Shown here: positions 1 through 8,606 of the stretch, one piece after another
How the letters are laid out: every line of letters starts with the position of its first letter
Position numbering within the stretch: position 1 is the stretch's first letter
From: Photobacterium jeanii
GTDB lineage: Bacteria; Pseudomonadota; Gammaproteobacteria; Enterobacterales; Vibrionaceae
DNA: 64,000 nucleotides
NCBI RefSeq assembly: GCF_001650345.1
Contig: NZ_LVHF01000012.1
Coordinates: 496,001 to 560,000 of the forward strand
Direction: 5' to 3'
The notes under the pieces: generated by a model
What the model saw: only the letters and a program-made list of their open reading frames with translations
Told to the model about the DNA's origin: nothing
Databases searched by the model: none
Program-made: the position numbers and the translations under genes

Positions 1-413
1 TATTAATTGTGGTGGCAGTGATTGCGTTAACCGATGTGATGTTCGCGCTTGATTCTATCCCGGCGATCTTTGCGGTTACTCAAGAACCGTTCTTGGTGCT
101 AACAGCGAACGTATTTGCGCTATTGGGTCTGCGTTCACTGTACTTTGTACTTGAAGGGATGTTGACGCGCTTCTGCTACCTACGAGTGGCGTTAGCATTC
201 ATCTTGAGTTTCATTGGTATCAAGATGCTATTGATGGAAACGGCTTATGCGATTCCAACACCGGTATCATTAGTGGTAATTGCCCTAACGATTACCATTG
301 CTATTGTGGCTTCGCTTTGGAAAACACGTAACCAAGTAGAAAGTGAAACCCAAGCTATGGCGAGTACTGTAACGGATCAGCCAGCAACGCAAAGTGTGCA
401 CGGCAAGGATTAA
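1..413 (+). CDS. alx: TerC/Alx family membrane protein, C-terminal part
   Basis: The reading frame is open from the left edge, so only the last ~136 residues are present and the true start lies outside the window. The sequence is strongly hydrophobic, with about four membrane segments, and carries the TerC-family signature around DVMFALDSIPAIFAVT, whose acidic residues sit in the membrane core. It resembles the C-terminal half of E. coli Alx (YgjT) more than TerC of tellurite operons: the block ANVFALLGLRSLYFVLEG is typical. Alx-type proteins are inner-membrane proteins linked to manganese or pH homeostasis; that role is inferred from the family. The gene ends at a strong terminator that it shares with the convergent folE. 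Confidence 0.85.
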   Translation, partial: LIVVAVIALTDVMFALDSIPAIFAVTQEPFLVLTANVFALLGLRSLYFVLEGMLTRFCYLRVALAFILSFIGIKMLLMETAYAIPTPVSLVVIALTITIAIVASLWKTRNQVESETQAMASTVTDQPATQSVHGKD

Positions 414-450
414 TAGAGTTAGTTAAAACCCACAAAATTAACCGTTAATA

Positions 451-486
451 AAAACGCGCCCCTTCAATTGAAGGGGCGCGTTTTTT
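451..486. terminator. Bidirectional intrinsic terminator
   Basis: A perfect palindrome with arm CGCGCCCCTTCAA (455-467) is flanked by AAAA on the left and TTTTTT on the right, so it can end transcription of the TerC-like gene on the plus strand and folE on the minus strand. Confidence 0.9.
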
Positions 487-512
487 ATATTCGATTTTTT
501 ATCGTCACGGAA

Positions 513-1166
513 TTAGCGAATGCCGTGTAGAAACTCTGCACGGGTTGCGGGATTCTTTTTGAAAATACCACCCAATGCTGTTGTTGTCGTTTCGCTGGTT
601 GCATCCATGACACCACGCGCTTTAACACAGTAATGCGTTGCATCAATGGTCACAGCTACGTCATCACTTTCTAGCAATGTTTGCAATGCCACCAGGATTT
701 GCTGTGTTAGACGTTCTTGTACTTGTGGGCGTTGAGCAAAGAAGCGAACAATACGGTTGATCTTCGATAAGCCGATAATCTTACCGCGTGGGATATACGC
801 AACCGTCGCTTTACCATCAATAGTCACCAAGTGGTGCTCACAGGTGCTGGTTAAAGTGATGTCTTTTACTCGTACCATTTCATCACATTTCATCTTATTT
901 TCGATGACTGTGATTTTTGGAAAGTTGGTGTAATCCAGCCCTGAAAAAACCTCATCCACATACATCTTTGCGATACGATGCGGTGTTTCCGTCAGACTAT
1001 CATCGCTTAGATCTAGCGATAGCAGCTCCAGAATTTCACGCATGTGGTATTCAATCTTTTCTTTTTTCTCCTCACGACTAACAACTTTATCTGTCATCGG
1101 AGTTTCTAAACCGCGTGCGACTAGCGCATCGCGAACTAGCTGTGCTGATTCACTCATTACTGTCAT
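513..1166 (-). CDS. folE: GTP cyclohydrolase I
   Basis: FolE converts GTP to 7,8-dihydroneopterin triphosphate, the first step of tetrahydrofolate synthesis, as a cytoplasmic decamer. The 217 residues match the usual bacterial length. Recognisable parts are the zinc/active-site motif [21 protein letters not shown], the block [20 protein letters not shown], and the second zinc cysteine region [13 protein letters not shown]. The start is supported by GGAGG about six bases upstream of the ATG. The gene stands alone on the minus strand, convergent with the TerC-like gene and divergent from moeA; the pairing of a pterin gene with molybdopterin genes is common in this family of bacteria and is probably just conserved order. 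Confidence 0.97.
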   Translation of the reverse strand: MTVMSESAQLVRDALVARGLETPMTDKVVSREEKKEKIEYHMREILELLSLDLSDDSLTETPHRIAKMYVDEVFSGLDYTNFPKITVIENKMKCDEMVRVKDITLTSTCEHHLVTIDGKATVAYIPRGKIIGLSKINRIVRFFAQRPQVQERLTQQILVALQTLLESDDVAVTIDATHYCVKARGVMDATSETTTTALGGIFKKNPATRAEFLHGIR

Positions 1167-1237
1167 TCTTTCCCTCCACTTGGCTCAGGCTGAATGCTAA
1201 GTGCCTATTTTGAACAATGCCAGTGTTTAATGCTGTG

Positions 1238-1293
1238 AGGAAGGATACAGACAAATGAGAAGAATTACACCTCGTAATTGTTAGGTGTTTTTT
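1238..1293 (+). other. Possible leader peptide with overlapping hairpins
   Basis: In the 371-bp gap between folE and moeA, an AGGAAGGA sequence (1238-1245) precedes ATG at 1255, opening a nine-codon frame MRRITPRNC that stops at 1284. Over its end lie two mutually exclusive stems: AATTAC/GTAATT (1263-1268 with 1274-1279) and ACACCT/AGGTGT (1267-1272 with 1283-1288), the second followed by five Ts. This arrangement resembles a small attenuator or the end of a short RNA. It is seen in the sequence, but function is speculative, and moeA begins 240 bp further on. The rest of the gap shows no convincing gene. Confidence 0.3.
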
Positions 1294-1537
1294 CCTGGTT
1301 CTACCTCTTTTGGCTTAGGAATCAACATTTCCTGCAACGACATGGCGATAGAATCATCGTTTTCCTCATATTTACAGTGGGGCAGACTGAAATTTTTTGT
1401 CATAATTGAAGCGCATACCAATAAATGCACCACACTGGTGTTGATTGGTATAAAGACGAAGTAAGCCAAGACTTATCTCTCCTGCCCCCAACAGAATATA
1501 CTGTGAGGGTACAATTAAACGACGGACACCACTGATT

Positions 1538-2773
1538 ATGGGATGTTGCGATACTCCAGGCCTAATGCCTGTCGAAACTGCACTTGAAAAGATTCTTGAC
1601 CAAGTAACCCCGCTTGAGGGTTCAACCACCATCGCTTTACCTGATGCAATGGGTTACGTGGTTGCCGAAGACATTCGCTCGCCAATTAATGTTCCTCCAT
1701 TTGCAAACTCAGCGATGGACGGTTATGCCGTTCGCACCGCTGATCTCGCGAACACAGATACACTTACGCTAGCGGGTAAGTCTTTTGCTGGCATCCCTTT
1801 TGAAGGAGAGTGGCACGCAGGTCAATGTATTCGCATCATGACTGGCGCTCAAATGCCAGAAGGTGCTGATGCGGTTGTTATGCAGGAAGAAACTGACGTT
1901 GATGGTGATAACATCCGTTTCCTTGTTAAACCACCAGCAAATGACAATGTTCGCCCAATTGGTGATGATGTTCGTCTTAACGATGTCGTAGTTGCTAAAG
2001 GTACGCGTATTACTGCACGTGAAATGCCGTTACTTGCGTCATTGGGTATTGCGACTATTTCTGTTTTGGTTCGCCCCAAAGTGGCTTTCTTCTCAACCGG
2101 TGATGAGCTACGCCCACTTGGTGAGCCGCTAGAAGCAGGTCAAATCTACGATAGCAACCGCTACGGCATTCGCGCCCTACTTGAAAAATTTGGTTGTGAC
2201 GTACTGGATCTTGGCATTATTCCTGATTGCCCTGAACAACTTCGTGAAGCTTTCCATAAGGCATCAACCGAAGCTGATGTATTAGTGACCTCTGGCGGTG
2301 TAAGCGTGGGTGAAGCTGACTACACCAAAGATATTCTTGATGAACAAGGTGAAATCGGCTTCTGGAAAATCGCGATGAAACCGGGCAAACCATTTGCGTT
2401 TGGTACCATCAACAACGCGTGGTTCTGTGGCCTTCCGGGTAACCCAGTGTCTGCAATGCTAACGCTATACCAGCTAGTACAACCTATGCTGGCAAAACTG
2501 TCTGGTCATACGCAATACCAAGCACCGCAACGCATGAAGGCAAAAGCGACAACACTATTTAAGAAACGCCCTGGTCGTACTGACTTCCAACGCGGTATTT
2601 ATTCGATCAATGCTGAAGGTCAAGTTGAAGTCGCAACCACTGGCAACCAAGGCTCTGGCGCCTTTAGCTCCATGCACCATGCCAACTGCTTTGTGGTACT
2701 AGAACGTGAACGCGGCCGTGTTGAAGCTGGCGAAGAAGTGACGATTGAGCTATTCAATCACACTATGTATTAA
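1538..2773 (+). CDS. moeA: Molybdopterin molybdenumtransferase MoeA
   Basis: MoeA inserts molybdate into adenylylated molybdopterin, the last step of molybdenum cofactor synthesis, in the cytoplasm. The 411-residue length is standard. The N-terminal start MGCCDTPGLMPVETAL is typical of Vibrionaceae MoeA. Motifs include PFANSAMDGYAVR near residue 55, MTGAQMPEGADAVVMQE, FSTGDELRPLGEPL, TSGGVSVGEADYTKD (the MPT-binding MoeA/MogA-like fold) and MKPGKPFAFG/GLPGNPVSAM. moeB follows 21 bp later and is surely co-transcribed. No strong Shine-Dalgarno is visible, but the N-terminus matches homologues. Confidence 0.97.
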   Translation: MGCCDTPGLMPVETALEKILDQVTPLEGSTTIALPDAMGYVVAEDIRSPINVPPFANSAMDGYAVRTADLANTDTLTLAGKSFAGIPFEGEWHAGQCIRIMTGAQMPEGADAVVMQEETDVDGDNIRFLVKPPANDNVRPIGDDVRLNDVVVAKGTRITAREMPLLASLGIATISVLVRPKVAFFSTGDELRPLGEPLEAGQIYDSNRYGIRALLEKFGCDVLDLGIIPDCPEQLREAFHKASTEADVLVTSGGVSVGEADYTKDILDEQGEIGFWKIAMKPGKPFAFGTINNAWFCGLPGNPVSAMLTLYQLVQPMLAKLSGHTQYQAPQRMKAKATTLFKKRPGRTDFQRGIYSINAEGQVEVATTGNQGSGAFSSMHHANCFVVLERERGRVEAGEEVTIELFNHTMY

Positions 2774-2794
2774 TAGCTGAGAATAGGATTTACC

Positions 2795-3541
2795 GTGGTC
2801 GAATTAACCGATGCAGAAATGCTTCGCTACAACCGCCAAATCATTCTTCGTCAGTTTGATTTTGAAGGGCAAGAAGCACTAAAAGGAGCTTCAATGCTTG
2901 TGCTTGGCGCTGGTGGTTTAGGCTGTGCCTCAACTCAATATCTTGCTGCTGCGGGTGTTGGCAAATTGACGTTGATTGATGACGACAAGGTAGAAGTATC
3001 TAACCTTCAGCGTCAGGTGCTGCATAACGATGGTACCGTTGGTCAACTGAAGGTTGAATCTGCTAAACACGCGCTGCAAACTATCAACCCTAACGTAGTG
3101 GTTGAAACAGTTGCCAAACGTCTTTCAGATGAAGAATTGCTGCCATTGATCGAAGCGCACACTCTAGTGCTAGATTGTAGTGATAACGTTGATACGCGTA
3201 ATCAACTCAACCATTTATGTTTTCAAACTAAAACACCATTGATCTCTGGTGCGGCTATTCGTATGGAAGGTCAAATCAGTGTGTACACTTACCAAGGCGA
3301 CCAACCTTGTTATAACTGTTTGAGCGCCCTATTCGGTCAACAAGCGCTTAGCTGTGTTGAAGCTGGGATCATGTCACCTGTTGTCGGTATTGTTGGTGCA
3401 GTTCAAGCAATGGAAGCCATTAAAGTCGCAGCTAACATGGGTACACCACTAACGGGCAAAATCTTAATGCTAGATGCCATGAGCATGAACTGGCGTGAGA
3501 TGAAATTGGGCAAACAAGCAAACTGTTCGGTGTGTAGCTAA
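2795..3541 (+). CDS. moeB: Molybdopterin-synthase adenylyltransferase MoeB
   Basis: MoeB activates the C-terminus of MoaD by adenylation so that it can be sulfurated for molybdopterin synthesis. This 248-residue E1-like protein shows the nucleotide-binding GAGGLGCASTQYLAAAGVG near residue 38, the DDDKVEVSNLQRQVL block, and two CxxC zinc pairs (CYNC around residue 172 and CSVCS at the very end). Translation begins at GTG, supported by AGGA six bases upstream. It is the second gene of a moeA-moeB operon closed by a terminator. Confidence 0.97.
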   Translation: MVELTDAEMLRYNRQIILRQFDFEGQEALKGASMLVLGAGGLGCASTQYLAAAGVGKLTLIDDDKVEVSNLQRQVLHNDGTVGQLKVESAKHALQTINPNVVVETVAKRLSDEELLPLIEAHTLVLDCSDNVDTRNQLNHLCFQTKTPLISGAAIRMEGQISVYTYQGDQPCYNCLSALFGQQALSCVEAGIMSPVVGIVGAVQAMEAIKVAANMGTPLTGKILMLDAMSMNWREMKLGKQANCSVCS

Positions 3542-3595
3542 CCAAGTCTACATGCCGATATGTATGCGAATACATTTTGCGTAACACCCAGATAA

Positions 3596-3628
3596 AAAAC
3601 ACCCCAGTAAATCATACTGGGGTGTTTT
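3596..3628 (+). terminator. Intrinsic terminator after moeB
   Basis: Ten-base stem CACCCCAGTA/TACTGGGGTG with a five-base loop, followed by TTTT and preceded by a run of As. It ends the moeAB operon. Confidence 0.9.
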
Positions 3629-3857
3629 AGTTTGGATTAAGGCTAAGATTAATCACCATTGCTTATCCTTATGTTCCCTACTCTGTATCATGTTACATGC
3701 TCTCTGACTGAGTATTGCGGCAACAAAGTTATTATTATTAAGATTGGCGTTAGTGCGGTATTTCTATGTTTATCTACTAGATATCACTAGTGTTTATATG
3801 GCTCTTAGCATCTGGCATCATCGCTGCCATCGGATTGTTTATATTGCAGGTTTGCAA

Positions 3858-3992
3858 TTAACCATGAGCAATAATGACGCCCAATAACATAGATATAAAC
3901 ATTGCGAAGAAAATAAAATATCCCGCCCAAGTCATTGCAGCATTTGCTGATAGTTCTGGTAGTGAATATTCCTGTTCAAGTTCCTTTTTCAT
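3858..3992 (-). CDS. Small single-pass membrane protein, 44 residues
   Basis: A short frame on the minus strand encodes a charged N-terminus (MKKELEQEYSLPELSANAAM) followed by one long hydrophobic segment (WAGYFIFFAMFISMLLGVII) and a short AHG tail. AGGA lies six bases upstream of this ATG; another ATG two codons earlier (3998) would give 46 residues. It lies about 175 bp downstream of the OmpA-like lipoprotein gene on the same strand. I do not recognise the family. Its size and layout recall the small accessory subunits of membrane enzymes, but nothing here identifies a partner. The 230 bp between it and the moeB terminator show no gene. Confidence 0.55.
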   Translation of the reverse strand: MKKELEQEYSLPELSANAAMTWAGYFIFFAMFISMLLGVIIAHG

Positions 3993-4167
3993 TTCCATCC
4001 TATTTCTCTCTTAATTGTACCTCTTAGTTTAAGCAACCGTTCAAGCTATCCTGCTGAAACGATCAATGGCGTAATAGACTAGCCTCGCACTTATTTAGCT
4101 AACTGCATTACTGCGCTACTACGCCAAAATATTCTCATTCAATAGTGACAAGTGGATTAACTATTAG

Positions 4168-4722
4168 TTAAAACTCATCCAAGATTGGTGTGATACGAAT
4201 ATCGATACGGCGGTTCTTTTGGCGTCCCCATGAAGTCGCGTTGTCCGCGATTGGGCTCACTTCGCCAAAGCCGTAAGTGCTAATACGCTCATCTTCAACA
4301 CCACGCAATTTTAAATAATGAGCAACAGAGTTGGCACGTTTTTGTGAAAGTGAGCGGTTATACTCTTCACGGCCTTTACTGTCGGTGTGACCACCAATAA
4401 ACAGTTTCGCTTTTTCATTTTTTGCCATTAAGGCTGAAAGCGCACTCAATACTTTATGGCTATCACTACGTATATAAGCACTGTTGTAGTCAAAACTACG
4501 ATCGCCATCGAGTAAAATCGAGATCTGATTGCCATCACGACTTACCATGCCATCTTGAGCCGATACCACGCGCTCAGTCTTGGTATAGAGCTGATCAACA
4601 TAACGCTCTACTGCCGCTCTATTGTATGGTTCTTCGGCTTTTTCAGGCCCGTTACTCGTTGATTGGCAACCTAGCATGATAAGTGATGCTAACGTAAAAA
4701 CACCCGCTTTCATCCATTTCAT
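4168..4722 (-). CDS. OmpA-family peptidoglycan-associated lipoprotein
   Basis: A 184-residue lipoprotein: the signal peptide ends in the lipobox LGCQ, so Cys19 would be acylated. After a linker of about 70 residues comes an OmpA C-terminal domain, with GGHTDSKGREEYNRSLSQKR carrying the Asp and Arg residues that bind diaminopimelate in peptidoglycan. It should anchor the outer membrane to the cell wall. It is not Pal: it lacks tol-operon neighbours and stands alone, with a NUDIX gene upstream on the same strand and the small membrane protein downstream. Specific role unknown. Confidence 0.9.
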   Translation of the reverse strand: MKWMKAGVFTLASLIMLGCQSTSNGPEKAEEPYNRAAVERYVDQLYTKTERVVSAQDGMVSRDGNQISILLDGDRSFDYNSAYIRSDSHKVLSALSALMAKNEKAKLFIGGHTDSKGREEYNRSLSQKRANSVAHYLKLRGVEDERISTYGFGEVSPIADNATSWGRQKNRRIDIRITPILDEF

Positions 4723-4967
4723 TGTTCTGTTTATCCTGTTGTGAAATTAAGTACAAACGTTAACAAATCAAGTGGATAGGCTCATCTTAAATCAATTTTA
4801 ATGTGGAGTTATCTCGCAACAGTAATTCAGGGTTACAGCTACTGAAAACTAAAATTTGAAGTGTCCCGAAGAAAGATAAAACAACGAATATACGTTGCAG
4901 TCAAAATGACAAAGAGAAAGACCAAGCTCAGCAACTCCCTTTACCACATTGTGTAAACACTTCGGCT

Positions 4968-5588
4968 TTAATCAACCAACACAGTTAAATTGGGCTTTCG
5001 ATTGTGCTCGAACATCATGGCGATATCTTCAACTAACACTCGACTCTCCGATAGCGGAGGTAAATTATCCAGTTCAAAAAAGCCAATTTCTGATATCTCG
5101 ATATTTATCTCAGGAGAACCAGAGACAAAATCACACAGAAAAAACATCTTATAAATATGAAAAGGATATGTCGGCACATACGGATGAATTGCGCGATCTT
5201 TTATAGCAACCAACCTAGGTTTATCGACTTTATAGCCAGACTCTTCAAACACTTCACGTATTACACCTTGCGACGGCGTTTCATTCACATCCGCCCAACC
5301 ACCAGGTAAGGTCCAACAATTATCTTCACGTTCACGCACCAGCAATATCTTATTATCTTTAATCACGCCAGCCCGTAAATCCACCTTAGGTGTCGGGTAG
5401 CCTGACTCAGGAATAAACAACTGCTGAACACGTTCAACTGGCGTACCACTCAACTCTGCAAACATCTTATGGGAGATGTTTTCAATAGTTTCAAAACGCT
5501 CAATATCATAGTTATCTTTCGAATAAGCTTTGCCTGCTTGGCTTAAAGCTTGAAGCTCTTTTGCCCATGTTAACCACTGACTCAACAC
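4968..5588 (-). CDS. NUDIX hydrolase with N-terminal NUDIX-associated domain
   Basis: The 206-residue protein has an N-terminal helical domain (about residues 1-65, the NUDIX_N_2 type found in YjhB/ADP-ribose-pyrophosphatase-like proteins) and a NUDIX fold. The NUDIX box is complete: GGWADVNETPSQGVIREVFE followed by ESGY, with all metal-binding glutamates. The family cleaves nucleoside diphosphates linked to another moiety; the substrate cannot be told from sequence. It sits downstream of oppA on the same strand but is separated from it by a terminator. Confidence 0.9.
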   Translation of the reverse strand: MLSQWLTWAKELQALSQAGKAYSKDNYDIERFETIENISHKMFAELSGTPVERVQQLFIPESGYPTPKVDLRAGVIKDNKILLVREREDNCWTLPGGWADVNETPSQGVIREVFEESGYKVDKPRLVAIKDRAIHPYVPTYPFHIYKMFFLCDFVSGSPEINIEISEIGFFELDNLPPLSESRVLVEDIAMMFEHNRKPNLTVLVD

Positions 5589-5610
5589 TTACTCCCGTTA
5601 AAAACTCATC

Positions 5611-5644
5611 AAAAAAACAAGCCGAGCACTAAGGCTCGGCTTGT
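5611..5644 (-). terminator. Intrinsic terminator of oppA
   Basis: Stem ACAAGCCGAGC/GCTCGGCTTGT (5617-5627 with 5634-5644) with a six-base loop; read on the minus strand it is followed by a run of seven Ts. Confidence 0.9.
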
Positions 5645-5659
5645 TAAGCAATTAAATAC

Positions 5660-7276
5660 TTATTGCGTTATATACATGTCACGAGTGAAACGAGCATCGC
5701 TGGCATTCACTTTTGAGTACCCGCCAACTTTGGTTTGTTTCAACACTGAACGAGTATAGAAATACAATGGGATCGCAGGCATTTCTTGTGCAAACACTTG
5801 CTCAGCCGTTTGATAGTATTGGTTACGCTTGCTGTTATCTGGCGCTTTAATCGCATTTGCCATCGCTTTATCGTAATCAATATTACTCCAACCAGAGTAA
5901 TTCATACCGTGACTTTCAAAGTAAGATAAGAAGGTTGATGCTTCGTTATAATCCCCTACCCATGCATAACGTGCTAACTGAAAATCCTTCTCGCCCAATT
6001 TCTGTAAGAACGTTTTCCATTCTTGGTTAGCGAGCTCTACTTTCACACCAAGGTTTTTCTTCCACATAGAAGAAACCACCAGCGCCAATTTCTTATGAGA
6101 CTCACTGGTGTTGTACACCAGTTCAAACTCAAGTGGGTTACTTGGACCATAACCCGCTTCCGTTAGCAGCTCTTTCGCTTTTTGATTACGCTCTTTCTGG
6201 CTTAGCTCACCCCAAGCAAGTTCAGGTGCATCAAAACCTGCCACTGACGGTGGCGTTACACTGTATGCAGGAAGCTGACCTTGACCAAGAATAATGTCAG
6301 TCACAACGTTACGGTCAATTGAGTACGCCAACGCTTTACGAACGCGAGCATCATCAAACGGCGCTTTATCCATGTTGAACAGGTAGTAATAAGTACCAAG
6401 TGACGGCATGGTTAGCAGCTCGTTCGGGCGCTCTTTCTTGATTGCGTTGTACTGCTCTAATGGGAAAGAAGAGGTAATGTCGATTTCACCGGTACGGAAA
6501 CGGTTATATTCCGCAGTCAAATCTTGAATTGGTAGGTATGTCACCTTAGTGATCACAGTCTTATCGTTATTCCAGTAGCGATCATTTTGCTCTAGAACAA
6601 TACGCTCATTCAGTACCCACTTAGACAACTTATAGGCACTGCTCGTGACAATATTTTCTGGTTTAGTCCAGTTATCACCGTATTTCTCGACGGCGTCTTT
6701 ATAAACAGGATATGTTGATGGGTGAACCATCATCTTCGTAAAGTACGGAACTGGCTTATCTAGTGTGATTTGCAGTGTTTTCGCATCAATTGCTTTAACG
6801 CCAAGCTCATCAATCGGCTTGTTCCCCTTACTAATCGCATCTGCATTGTGGATTTGCGCCATTGTCAGATACCAAGCATAAGGTGCTGCTGTCGCCGGAT
6901 TGATGGCACGTTTTAAACTATATTCAAAATCACGTGCTTCAATTGGCTTACCGTTTGACCACAATGCATCGTCACGAATGTGGAATGTATAAACCATACC
7001 AGAGTCATCGACTTCCCAGCTTGTTGCCAGTGCTGGTACCACGTTACCATCTAGGTCTTCAGTCACTAGACCTTCAAACATATCTTGAATAACGCGTGAA
7101 CTCGCAGTGTCAGATGAAAACGTTGGGTCCAACGTTGGCACTTCATCGCCATTACCGCGCACCAGTTCTTGCACTTTAGCCAGCTTAACTCCAGCGGGAA
7201 CCTCTGCAGCCTGAACATTGGCAGCACAAGCCATTGCCACTGCAATAGCCACTACAGAGCTTTTCAACACATTCAT
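5660..7276 (-). CDS. oppA: Periplasmic oligopeptide-binding protein OppA
   Basis: A 538-residue solute-binding protein of ABC-transporter family 5 (SBP_bac_5). A Sec signal peptide ends at about AAEVPAG. Typical OppA blocks follow: GNGDEVPTLDPTFSSDTASS, the FEGLVTEDLDGNVVPALATSWEV region, and the C-terminal QYYQTAEQVFAQEMPAIPLYFY. It captures peptides in the periplasm for OppBCDF. No permease or ATPase gene is adjacent: upstream is a divergently regulated stretch and downstream a terminator, so it is either an orphan binding protein or serves a transporter encoded elsewhere. An AGGA-type ribosome site precedes the ATG. Confidence 0.95.
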   Translation of the reverse strand: MNVLKSSVVAIAVAMACAANVQAAEVPAGVKLAKVQELVRGNGDEVPTLDPTFSSDTASSRVIQDMFEGLVTEDLDGNVVPALATSWEVDDSGMVYTFHIRDDALWSNGKPIEARDFEYSLKRAINPATAAPYAWYLTMAQIHNADAISKGNKPIDELGVKAIDAKTLQITLDKPVPYFTKMMVHPSTYPVYKDAVEKYGDNWTKPENIVTSSAYKLSKWVLNERIVLEQNDRYWNNDKTVITKVTYLPIQDLTAEYNRFRTGEIDITSSFPLEQYNAIKKERPNELLTMPSLGTYYYLFNMDKAPFDDARVRKALAYSIDRNVVTDIILGQGQLPAYSVTPPSVAGFDAPELAWGELSQKERNQKAKELLTEAGYGPSNPLEFELVYNTSESHKKLALVVSSMWKKNLGVKVELANQEWKTFLQKLGEKDFQLARYAWVGDYNEASTFLSYFESHGMNYSGWSNIDYDKAMANAIKAPDNSKRNQYYQTAEQVFAQEMPAIPLYFYTRSVLKQTKVGGYSKVNASDARFTRDMYITQ

Positions 7277-7481
7277 AGTAAATCCTTTTAGTTTTATGCC
7301 ACGCCATACATCCTAATTGGCGCAACGCTTTGATACTAAGTTGTAATTTGCCTTACATGTATAACTAGAAAAATTTACATTTACTAGCCTTTTTAACTAA
7401 AAAACGCCACTAACCTGCCATTTTTTGCGCAAGCACAAAGTTAGATGAATGTATCAATAAAGAGCTAAAAACAGTGCAAAT

Positions 7482-7531
7482 AAAAATGCCTCCCTGCACT
7501 ATTTAGAAAATAGAAACAGGGAGGCATTTAG
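7482..7531 (-). terminator. Intrinsic terminator of the S1-domain gene
   Basis: Thirteen-base stem AAATGCCTCCCTG/CAGGGAGGCATTT with a 20-base loop; on the minus strand it is followed by TTTTTA. Confidence 0.8.
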
Positions 7532-7565
7532 AAAACTTGTAATGCGTGAATCTACACGCTCAAGA

Positions 7566-8408
7566 TTAATCGTTGTCGTTTAGGCGAATACCTTCACGTT
7601 CAATAACGATAAGTCCTTTCTTGTAAAGACCACCAATGGTTTTCTTAAACGTAGCCTTACTTGTACGGAACTCTTTAAAAATATCTTCCGGCGCTGACTT
7701 ATCGCTTAGTGGCACAAAGCCACCTTTACGCTCAAGTGTCGTTAGGATTTTATCGGCTAGCTCATCAACACCCGCTTTACCTGCACGTTGTAGCGACAGG
7801 TTAATTTTACCGTCTGGGCGAATTTCTTTGATGTAAACTTTTAGGCTCTTACCAACGAACAACTTACCAAAAGCTTCCGTCTTAAATAGTAGACCCCAGT
7901 GCTTACCTTCGATCACAGCTTTGTAACCTAAGTCAGTAATTTCTGCGATAGTGACACGTACTTCTTCACCCACTTTATATTTCGCAGGGGTTTTATCTAA
8001 GAAGCGGTTGAACTTAGTCGAACCAACGATACGGCCAGATGCTTTATCTGTGTAGATGCGCACCATGATGTCTTGACCAACCTCTAGGCGACGACGTTGC
8101 TCACTGAACGGCACTAATAAGTCTTTCTCTAGTCCCCAATCAACAAACGCGCCCACACCACAAATACCAACCACACGTAGCAGAGCAAAATCACCTACGA
8201 TCGCTTTTGGTTGTTTGGTAGTAGCAATAACTTCATCGTGCGAATCGAAGTAAACAAACACTTCAAGCTTATCACCCAGTTGAGTGTCTGCTGGAACAGA
8301 CGATTTCGGCAGTAAAATATTGCCAAAGTCTTCACCACCATCAAGAAAAACGCCAAAATCAACTAATTTGACGACTTCTAATGTGTTGTATTGTCCAATT
8401 CTAATCAT
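7566..8408 (-). CDS. CvfB/YitL-type S1-domain RNA-binding protein
   Basis: A 280-residue protein with two or three S1-like OB folds (roughly residues 1-65, 66-140 and 145-210), shown by repeated patterns such as VVKLVDFGVFLDGG and VVGICGVGAFVDWG, and a C-terminal winged helix (about 220-280, ending VIEREGIRL). This matches the CvfB/YitL family (S1_2). Members bind RNA; CvfB affects virulence gene expression in Staphylococcus, but the function in this group is not defined. It is a single-gene unit divergent from the next gene. Confidence 0.88.
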   Translation of the reverse strand: MIRIGQYNTLEVVKLVDFGVFLDGGEDFGNILLPKSSVPADTQLGDKLEVFVYFDSHDEVIATTKQPKAIVGDFALLRVVGICGVGAFVDWGLEKDLLVPFSEQRRRLEVGQDIMVRIYTDKASGRIVGSTKFNRFLDKTPAKYKVGEEVRVTIAEITDLGYKAVIEGKHWGLLFKTEAFGKLFVGKSLKVYIKEIRPDGKINLSLQRAGKAGVDELADKILTTLERKGGFVPLSDKSAPEDIFKEFRTSKATFKKTIGGLYKKGLIVIEREGIRLNDND

Positions 8409-8606
8409 TTATGACACTCTCAGGGTTAATAATTTCAATAGTTTTACCGGACGCATTATACGTGATGTTCTTCACTACTGCCTGACCTATCTGGAAAAAT
8501 ATTGACGAAATTTCATGCTATTGACATTTAGAGCAGTAAAATCAACTGCTAAAGGTGTATGAAATCAACTAGAATAAAACAAACCAACCAGAGGTAATTT
8601 GTCAAC

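Noticed and set aside
1281..1469. A 62-codon minus-strand frame between folE and moeA
   Set aside because: No ribosome site at either possible ATG, odd composition, and it ends on the hairpin described at 1263-1293; I could not support it as a gene.
1372..1632. An 86-codon minus-strand frame overlapping the start of moeA
   Set aside because: Antisense shadow of moeA with no start signal and no family resemblance.
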